A stretch of DNA of 8,475 bases from Verrucomicrobiota bacterium (GTDB taxonomy: Bacteria; Verrucomicrobiota; Kiritimatiellia; Kiritimatiellales; Tichowtungiaceae), in NCBI GenBank assembly GCA_020853375.1, contig JADYZA010000012.1:1-8475 (forward strand), given 5' to 3'. The notes under the pieces are model-generated. The model did no database searches. It was not told the DNA's origin and worked only from the letters and a program-made list of their open reading frames with translations. The translations under genes and the position numbers were made by a program. Each line of letters starts with the position of its first letter. The first letter of the stretch is position 1. Positions 1 through 7,061 of the stretch are shown here, in pieces.

Positions 1-2533
<2,533 letters not shown>

Positions 2534-2589
2534 TACTTTTATAACGGCACGCATGTGCGCAGTTCCCTAATCTATGCAGTTAATTTTTC

Positions 2590-2668
2590 GGTTAACAGTT
2601 ATCTGTTTCCGGTAAGCGAGGATGAAACCCCTGTTTTTTCTGAGCTCCGGTGATAAAAACTGAAAACC
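2590..2668 (+). other. Imperfect inverted repeat in the 23S-5S spacer, possible processing hairpin
   Basis: The spacer between 23S and 5S (about 2534-2676) holds no tRNA that I can see. Its left arm, GGTTAACAGTTATC (2590-2603), is an imperfect reverse complement of the right arm GATAAAAACTGAAAACC (2652-2668), and an inner CCGG pair (2609-2612 with 2647-2650) can extend the stem across an asymmetric internal loop. Spacers in rRNA operons commonly carry structures cut by RNase III or other maturation nucleases, so a processing role is plausible. The pairing has mismatches and bulges, so this is a weak call. Confidence 0.25.
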
Positions 2669-2676
2669 AACCACTT

Positions 2677-2791
<115 letters not shown>

Positions 2792-2796
2792 TCTAC

Positions 2797-2837
2797 GAAG
2801 GCCGTTTGGAGTAATCCAAACGGCCTTCACCTTTTTT
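2797..2837 (+). terminator. Rho-independent terminator of the rRNA operon
   Basis: A perfect 14-bp stem, GAAGGCCGTTTGGA (2797-2810) with TCCAAACGGCCTTC (2815-2828), closes on a GTAA loop, which is a stable GNRA tetraloop. It is followed by ACC and six T residues (2832-2837). It begins only a few bases after 5S, as expected for the end of an rrn operon. The upstream side lacks an A-tract, so it looks one-directional. Confidence 0.95.
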
Positions 2838-2893
2838 CGGCCTGTGCTTTTTTATTTCTCGGTCCCCGAATTTTCTGTGGTAAAAAATAATTT

Positions 2894-3622
2894 ATGCAAG
2901 AGCGACTCTCAAAAATCATGGCGCAACGTGGACTTTGTTCCCGTCGCGAAGCCGACCGTTATATCGAGCGGGGCCTTGTTTTTGTTGATGGTCTACGCAT
3001 TACTGAGCTTGGAACAAAAATTTCACCCTACGCGAAGATCGAGCTCACGAAGGAAGGTCTTGCACGGCAAGAGACCCAGGTCACAATTCTTTTAAACAAG
3101 CCGATTGGCTACGTTTCTGGCCAGCCGGAGCCTGGCTACAAGCCCGCTGTTGCTTTAATCTCGTCCTCCAGTCGTTGGCAACTCGATAAATCGACTCGTA
3201 AATTCAACCTCGGACAGCTCAAAGGGCTCGAACCCGCCGGACGGCTCGACATCGATTCGAACGGACTGCTCGTTCTTACGCAGGATGGGCGTATCGCCCG
3301 AAAAATCATCGGCGAAAAATCGGAAGTGGATAAAGAATATTTGGTGCGTGTCACCGGGATACTTTCGCCCGATGGATTGAAACTTTTAAACCACGGACTC
3401 AGTCTCGATGATAAAAAGCTAAAACCTGCGCAGGTCAGCTGGCTTAACGAAGATCAGTTGAAGTTTATTCTTCATGAAGGAAAAAAACGCCAAATTCGTC
3501 GCATGTGTGAACTGGTCGGGCTAAAAGTTGTCGGGCTTAAACGCATCCGCATCGGAAAAGTGATGCTGGGGAATCTTCCCCCCGGCCAGTGGCGGTATCT
3601 CCGCGACGACGAGCAGTTCTGA
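2894..3622 (+). CDS. RluF-like 23S rRNA pseudouridine synthase (RsuA/RluB/E/F family)
   Basis: This 242-residue protein should isomerise a uridine in 23S rRNA to pseudouridine. An N-terminal S4 RNA-binding domain covers about residues 1-55 ([20 protein letters not shown]). The catalytic domain follows: NKPIGYVSG (68-76), the family signature [17 protein letters not shown] (116-132) with catalytic Asp119, KEYLVRV (147-153), and [12 protein letters not shown] (195-206). The QIRRMCE block and closing [12 protein letters not shown] resemble E. coli RluF (target U2604, also tRNA-Tyr U35) more than RluB or RsuA. About 40 residues between NKP and GRLD are longer than in E. coli RluF, so the exact target is uncertain. 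Position 2604 corresponds to window position 2237 in the adjacent 23S gene. The first Met is chosen because the S4 domain begins immediately after it. No clear Shine-Dalgarno precedes it; the upstream is A/T-rich. It starts 56 bases after the terminator. Confidence 0.93.
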   Translation: MQERLSKIMAQRGLCSRREADRYIERGLVFVDGLRITELGTKISPYAKIELTKEGLARQETQVTILLNKPIGYVSGQPEPGYKPAVALISSSSRWQLDKSTRKFNLGQLKGLEPAGRLDIDSNGLLVLTQDGRIARKIIGEKSEVDKEYLVRVTGILSPDGLKLLNHGLSLDDKKLKPAQVSWLNEDQLKFILHEGKKRQIRRMCELVGLKVVGLKRIRIGKVMLGNLPPGQWRYLRDDEQF

Positions 3623-3639
3623 GCGAAGCGGCTGTATAT

Positions 3640-4884
3640 TTACTTTTGCTTACGTTTGATCCAAGCGAAGACAGCCAAGCCAGCAACAACAACTGCGGAT
3701 ATTACCATTAGGAGAAGTCGACCCCATTTTGTCTCGGTCTTATCCGAGGCTGGCTCTTTTGCTGGAGTCGTGACTGCAGAAGATGTTGCCGCCGCCGCTT
3801 GGTCTTTGGCGGCTGGAGCTTGTATTACCTGAGCAGGAACGGCTTCGAGGACGATGGTTACCTGTTTGTCGGCGCCGGTCAGAGTGGCTGTTCGGGTTAC
3901 AAAGCCATCTTTTTTAAGTTCGATCGCGGTGTCTTTTTCGATTAGCTGTTCGACCGGAGTCGTGCCGACCGATTTCCCGGCGATCAGCACTTCAGCGCCC
4001 GCGGGTTCACTGTTTATCATGACATACGGCATGGCTTTCAGAGATACGTCAACAAGTGCTGGCGAATCGGGTGTCAGGCTCACGCTTTGCGTGTAGAAGC
4101 GGTCGGAGCGCACTTCGATATCTGTTTTTTCACCGACAGACAGCTTGATCGGCGATGCGCCGATCAAGGCACCCGCGCGGTAAAATTGAGCGTTAGCGGG
4201 TGTTGCAGAAACTGTGATGACTGGGAATGCACGGAGCGTAACGCGCACTTCATACGGCGGCGCACCGGTTAGTGTTCCAACCTGTGTAAAGTATCCAGCT
4301 TTTCGCAACTCGAAGGTTCGGGTGGTCAGGATTTCTTCCCGGACAGGGGCCGGGCCGATGAGTTTCCCGTTTTCATAAACTTCAACGCCTTCCGGAGCGG
4401 CGGAAATGGTGACAATCGGACGGCGTTTCAGTGTGACGACTGTCGGGTCGATACTTTCAAGTCCGACCGAAATATCCTGATCGTAATAGTCGGCGGCTTT
4501 GAGTGTGTAGGTGATCGGCTTGTCGCCGACGTTGACTTTGGATGGAGTGCGGGCAATCAGCTTGTCGGAGCCTGCGGCATAAATTTCCGCATCCGGTTTG
4601 CTGTATACCAGCACTGGTGTCGGGCGGAGTTTTGCTTCGACTTTGCGCGGCGAGTCAAAATTGAGCTTAACCGGCTCTTCGAAATAGCGCTCTTTTTTCA
4701 GCATATAGTTTTTATCGCTGACAAAGATGCTGGTATCGAAAGGAGTTGTTCCAATCTGAGATTCCTCTCCGACTTTATAAACCGCCGCGCCTGGCGGCAC
4801 GGAGTCGATTGTGACCGGAGCGCAACCGCAGATTGCAAGAATGAGGCTGATAACGATAAACGGACCGAAAGATTTTTTCATCAT
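3640..4884 (-). CDS. PEGA-repeat lipoprotein with a C-terminal transmembrane helix
   Basis: This 414-residue envelope protein starts MMKKSFGPF, followed by a hydrophobic segment (8-19) and a lipobox ICGC, so Cys21 is the predicted lipidation site. Five tandem PEGA-like domains of about 65 residues follow, starting near 23, 88, 155, 220 and 285. Each has a pattern like 'V.I.S.P.GA.VY..G..IGTTP' and then a beta-rich half ending 'V.L...P'; the best-conserved are repeat 1 (SVPPGAAVYKVG) and repeat 5 (SEPAGAEVLIAGKSVGTTP). A low-complexity Ala/Thr/Pro linker (about 350-386) leads to one strongly hydrophobic helix (388-409) and a basic tail KRKQK. PEGA domains are found in surface and cell-wall-associated proteins, but their ligand is generally unknown. 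The function here is not known; a structural or envelope-spanning role is inferred. The first of two Met codons is supported by AAGGAG 7 bases upstream. The gene converges on the pseudouridine synthase gene with a 17-base gap. Confidence 0.9.
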   Translation of the reverse strand: MMKKSFGPFIVISLILAICGCAPVTIDSVPPGAAVYKVGEESQIGTTPFDTSIFVSDKNYMLKKERYFEEPVKLNFDSPRKVEAKLRPTPVLVYSKPDAEIYAAGSDKLIARTPSKVNVGDKPITYTLKAADYYDQDISVGLESIDPTVVTLKRRPIVTISAAPEGVEVYENGKLIGPAPVREEILTTRTFELRKAGYFTQVGTLTGAPPYEVRVTLRAFPVITVSATPANAQFYRAGALIGASPIKLSVGEKTDIEVRSDRFYTQSVSLTPDSPALVDVSLKAMPYVMINSEPAGAEVLIAGKSVGTTPVEQLIEKDTAIELKKDGFVTRTATLTGADKQVTIVLEAVPAQVIQAPAAKDQAAAATSSAVTTPAKEPASDKTETKWGRLLLMVISAVVVAGLAVFAWIKRKQK

Positions 4885-4891
4885 CGCAATA

Positions 4892-4897
4892 CTCCTT
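4892..4897 (-). promoter_or_regulatory. Ribosome binding site of the PEGA lipoprotein gene
   Basis: The minus strand reads AAGGAG, then TATTGCG (7 bases), then ATGATG. This is a strong Shine-Dalgarno at optimal distance from the first ATG and fixes the start at 4884 rather than the next Met at 4881. Confidence 0.85.
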
Positions 4898-4916
4898 AGT
4901 AATTGGAACCGGTTGA

Positions 4917-4946
4917 TTTATACCTCAGCGAGCGCTTTTAAGTCAA
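4917..4946 (-). promoter_or_regulatory. Sigma70-type promoter for the PEGA lipoprotein gene
   Basis: On the minus strand a -35 box TTGACT (4941-4946, five of six consensus bases) is followed after an 18-base spacer by a -10 box TATAAA (4917-4922, five of six). Transcription should start near 4910, giving a leader of about 25 bases before the ATG at 4884, with the Shine-Dalgarno inside it. The transporter's TAA stop (4938-4940) lies in the promoter spacer, and the -35 box covers its last codons. An AACCGGTT palindrome (4907-4914) straddles the predicted start point; it could be an operator or chance. The call rests on sequence match only. Confidence 0.65.
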
Positions 4947-5819
4947 ACGGCCGGGCGGCTTATTTTGAGACGGTCGAGCATTTTTCAGATTGCTGACCAC
5001 CAGCGCGACAACCATCAGTGCGCCTCCGGCCAGCAAACGGGGATAGTCGGCTTTCTCGCCGAAAAACAGAACCGAAGCGAGAATGCCGAGCGGAATTTTC
5101 AGGTTGTTGAAAACCGCGAGTGTGCCGGGGCTGACTTTTCTTGCGCCGATATTCCAGAGGAAAAACCCAAGTCCGGAGGCGACAATGCCGAGATACAGCA
5201 AGGTCAACGCTTGTTTCGATGTGATGAGTAGAGTTCCCCAGGGAGTTCCAGTTGCCGCCAGCGCGGTTGTAAACGCCGCCCCGAGGTACAGCAGGCCGAA
5301 CACCTGCAGGTCGGTCTGTTTCTCCGGAAGGTTCTGCATGATCCGGCGGTAGAAAATCTGTCCGAAAGCGAAGCAAAGGTTTGCGCCCTGCATGAGCGCA
5401 AATCCTTTCCAAAGTTCGGATGAGCTGATCTGCCGGTATTCAATGACAAAGCCTCCAGCCACCGCCAGAGCGACGGCACTCAGCGCGGCCGGATTAATCC
5501 GCCGTTCGAACAGATCGTTGATAATCGTCACAAAGATGGGAGTGAAGACGGTGAATAACGCAACCTCGTAGGCCTTGAGGTGTTCAAACGCGTACATGTA
5601 GGCGACGTACATGAGGCCGTACTGCACCGCGCCGGTAATCATCAACTTGAGAGCATCGGAGGCGCGCAATCCGCGCAGGCGCAGAAACGGGGCGAAGACC
5701 GCCAGTGCAACGGCCAGCCGGATGAATGCGGCCGCTGAGGAGGGAAATCCGATCAGTCCGCCTTTAATCAGGCCGAACGAAAATGCCCAAATCAGTGAAA
5801 CGAGCAGAAGTATCAGCAT
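4938..5819 (-). CDS. EamA/DMT-superfamily transporter, ten predicted membrane helices
   Basis: A 293-residue inner-membrane protein of the drug/metabolite transporter superfamily. It is almost entirely hydrophobic, with about ten helices in two tandem EamA halves. The first half (about 2-127) ends helix 4 with VALFTVFTPIFVTIINDLFERR. The second half (about 138-276) holds LGIVASGLGFFLWNIGARKVSPG and the typical final pair with LFFGEKADYPRLLAGGALMVVALVV. The tail NARPSQNKPPGRLT is hydrophilic and probably cytoplasmic. Family members export amino acids, purines, amines or drugs, or import metabolites; nothing here identifies the substrate, so no gene name is given. It starts 2 bases after the stop of the hydrolase gene and has no obvious Shine-Dalgarno of its own, suggesting translational coupling. 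The start fits the family because helix 1 begins at once. Its 3' end carries the promoter of the following PEGA gene. Confidence 0.92.
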   Translation of the reverse strand: MLILLLVSLIWAFSFGLIKGGLIGFPSSAAAFIRLAVALAVFAPFLRLRGLRASDALKLMITGAVQYGLMYVAYMYAFEHLKAYEVALFTVFTPIFVTIINDLFERRINPAALSAVALAVAGGFVIEYRQISSSELWKGFALMQGANLCFAFGQIFYRRIMQNLPEKQTDLQVFGLLYLGAAFTTALAATGTPWGTLLITSKQALTLLYLGIVASGLGFFLWNIGARKVSPGTLAVFNNLKIPLGILASVLFFGEKADYPRLLAGGALMVVALVVSNLKNARPSQNKPPGRLT

Positions 5820-5821
5820 GG

Positions 5822-6358
5822 CTATTTCACAATTTGCAGAATGGATTTAAATGCCGGGTCTTTGGCGTCGCCGAGCAGTTCAAAAAGAACCATTTCCGTG
5901 CCGGTCAGGCTGATGCCTTCGACTTCCAGCCTCCGCAAAGCCAGCGTTTTATTGGCTGGATCGCGGGAAGAAACGGCATCGGTGACGACTTGCACTTCAT
6001 ATCCGGCATCGCGCAGATCAATCGCGGTCTGATAGACGCAGACGTGGGTTTCGATTCCGCAGAGAATTATTTGCGTCCGTTTTAATTTTTCCACCGCTGT
6101 GCAGAACGCCGGTTCGCCGCAGCAGCTAAACGAGGTTTTGGCGATCGGCGGTTCGCTGATAAAGGACAGGAACTCATCACGGGTTGCGCCAAGTTTTTCG
6201 GGAATCTGTTCCGTTACAACCACTGGAACGTCCAGTACCTTCATCCCTTCCAGCAGGCGGCGCAGATTTTTGAACAACGGTTCAGAGCCGTCCACCAGCT
6301 CTGCAAGGCGACCCTGCACATCAATAAAAACCAGAACGGCGTTCTTGCGACACAACAT
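5822..6358 (-). CDS. Isochorismatase-family cysteine hydrolase, ISOC1/ISOC2-like
   Basis: A 178-residue soluble alpha/beta hydrolase of the isochorismatase-like (cysteine hydrolase) superfamily. The expected triad is present: Asp13 in VFIDVQG (10-16), Lys74 in PIAKTSF (71-77), and Cys107 in CGIETHVCVYQT (100-111), where Ile102-Glu103 sits at the usual cis-peptide position. VVVTEQIPEKLG (47-58), VVTDAVSSRD (124-133) and LLGDAKDPAFK (161-171) resemble the ISOC1/ISOC2 branch more than nicotinamidase or EntB. The substrate of that branch is not well defined, so only hydrolase activity is predicted. The frame stays open upstream to an ATG at 6457, but the start at 6358 is preferred: FIDVQG normally lies about ten residues from the N-terminus, and AGGGAG lies 8 bases before this ATG. 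It is the first gene of the leftward cluster and nearly abuts the EamA transporter gene, so the pair may process and move a related metabolite (inference). Confidence 0.92.
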   Translation of the reverse strand: MLCRKNAVLVFIDVQGRLAELVDGSEPLFKNLRRLLEGMKVLDVPVVVTEQIPEKLGATRDEFLSFISEPPIAKTSFSCCGEPAFCTAVEKLKRTQIILCGIETHVCVYQTAIDLRDAGYEVQVVTDAVSSRDPANKTLALRRLEVEGISLTGTEMVLFELLGDAKDPAFKSILQIVK

Positions 6359-6366
6359 ACAGAATT

Positions 6367-6372
6367 CTCCCT
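6367..6372 (-). promoter_or_regulatory. Ribosome binding site deciding the hydrolase start
   Basis: The minus strand reads AGGGAG followed by AATTCTGT and ATG (6358). This good Shine-Dalgarno selects the internal Met over the upstream in-frame ATG at 6457, which has none of comparable quality. Confidence 0.75.
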
Positions 6373-6394
6373 GAAATTTGTCGCATCCTGCCCA

Positions 6395-6415
6395 ATTTTC
6401 CAATGTTTGGAAAAT
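6395..6415. promoter_or_regulatory. Perfect 21-base palindrome, candidate operator (copy 1)
   Basis: ATTTTCCAA (6395-6403), a TGT centre, then TTGGAAAAT (6407-6415): two perfect 9-base inverted arms. It lies in the 97-base region between the divergent hydrolase and HAD genes, and a related copy follows with its centre 32 bases away. It may be a binding site for a dimeric regulator or a short hairpin in the upstream leader of either gene. It is not a terminator because no T-tract follows a GC-rich stem. Confidence 0.5.
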
Positions 6416-6426
6416 GTTATTGCGCA

Positions 6427-6447
6427 ATTTCCCAAACCTTGGAAACT
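6427..6447. promoter_or_regulatory. Degenerate second copy of the palindrome, candidate operator (copy 2)
   Basis: This stretch aligns with copy 1 at a constant shift of 32 bases with 16 of 21 identities, and keeps the TTTCC...TTGGAAA core (6428-6432, 6439-6445). It ends 8 bases before the HAD start codon. Its GGAA (6441-6444) is also the only Shine-Dalgarno-like sequence for that gene, at a long 11-base spacing, so binding or folding here could affect translation initiation. Confidence 0.4.
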
Positions 6448-6455
6448 CAGCGCCC

Positions 6456-7061
6456 ATGAAAATTTTTCTATTTGATATTGGCAGGGTTCTCGTCGATTTC
6501 GACTTTCAGGTTCTGGCGGATCAGATTGCTGCTGACGCGGGCCGTCCGCTGGAGCCGCTGACGCCGCGCGATATTGAAATGGATGCTGCGGTCGAAAAAG
6601 GCTTGATCAGCGATCAGGAGTTTGTGGACTACCTGAACGCAAGCCGGGGATTAACGTGGACGGTTGATAGCCTGATCTCGGTCTGGCAGCGGGTATTTTC
6701 AATCAATGAAGCAGGGAGAAAACTATTCATTGATTCAATTGCGCGCGGACTGCCGGTTTACACGCTCAGCAATATCGCGGGGCTTCATATCACCGCCATT
6801 GAGCGCAACTGGCCCGGATTTTTTGACGGAGCAACCGGAATGTTTCTTTCTTACCAGCTGGGTGCGCAAAAACCTGATCCGGCCATTTATCGGATGGTGC
6901 TCGAAAAGCTCGGAGTGGAAGGGAAGCAATGCCTCTTTATCGACGACCGGGCGGATAATATCGAAGCTGCCCGCGCCGCCGGAATTCATGCATTACAGTT
7001 CATTCCGGAAACCCATCCCGGCGTTCATGAGGCAGTTGCCGGATTTTTTGGTCTAGCATGA
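6456..7061 (+). CDS. HAD-superfamily hydrolase, YihX-like sugar-phosphatase type
   Basis: A 201-residue cytoplasmic protein with all four HAD motifs: motif I FLFDIGRVLVDFD (4-16) with nucleophile Asp7; motif II YTLSN (102-106) with Ser105; motif III GAQKPDPAIY (136-145) with Lys139; motif IV CLFIDDRADNIEAA (159-172) with Asp163 and Asp164. An alpha-helical cap lies at about 15-90. The layout and wording resemble E. coli YihX, an alpha-D-glucose-1-phosphate phosphatase, which also reads FDLGNV with Gly at the position that is normally the general acid/base Asp (Gly9 here). Activity as a small phosphatase is likely; the substrate is unproven. The frame is open from 6378, but the Met at 6456 is preferred because motif I normally starts within a few residues of the N-terminus. 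Its stop overlaps the start of the ABC-F gene, so the two are probably cotranscribed. Confidence 0.9.
   Translation: MKIFLFDIGRVLVDFDFQVLADQIAADAGRPLEPLTPRDIEMDAAVEKGLISDQEFVDYLNASRGLTWTVDSLISVWQRVFSINEAGRKLFIDSIARGLPVYTLSNIAGLHITAIERNWPGFFDGATGMFLSYQLGAQKPDPAIYRMVLEKLGVEGKQCLFIDDRADNIEAARAAGIHALQFIPETHPGVHEAVAGFFGLA

Noticed and set aside
2797..2828. The terminator inverted repeat as a mobile-element end or as another copy of the TTGGAA palindrome
   Set aside because: Its arms are followed by a T-tract directly after 5S and there is no target duplication or transposase. It reads GTTTGGA...TCCAAAC, with the half-sites in the opposite order to the 6395-6447 palindromes.
6378..6455. Upstream extension of the HAD protein to an ATG at 6378
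   Set aside because: Motif I of HAD proteins sits at the extreme N-terminus, as it does with the start at 6456. The added 26 residues resemble nothing and cover the palindromes.
6359..6457. Upstream extension of the hydrolase to an ATG at 6457
   Set aside because: It would add 33 residues before the conserved FIDVQG motif, run through both palindromes and overlap the HAD start; the Met at 6358 has a good Shine-Dalgarno.
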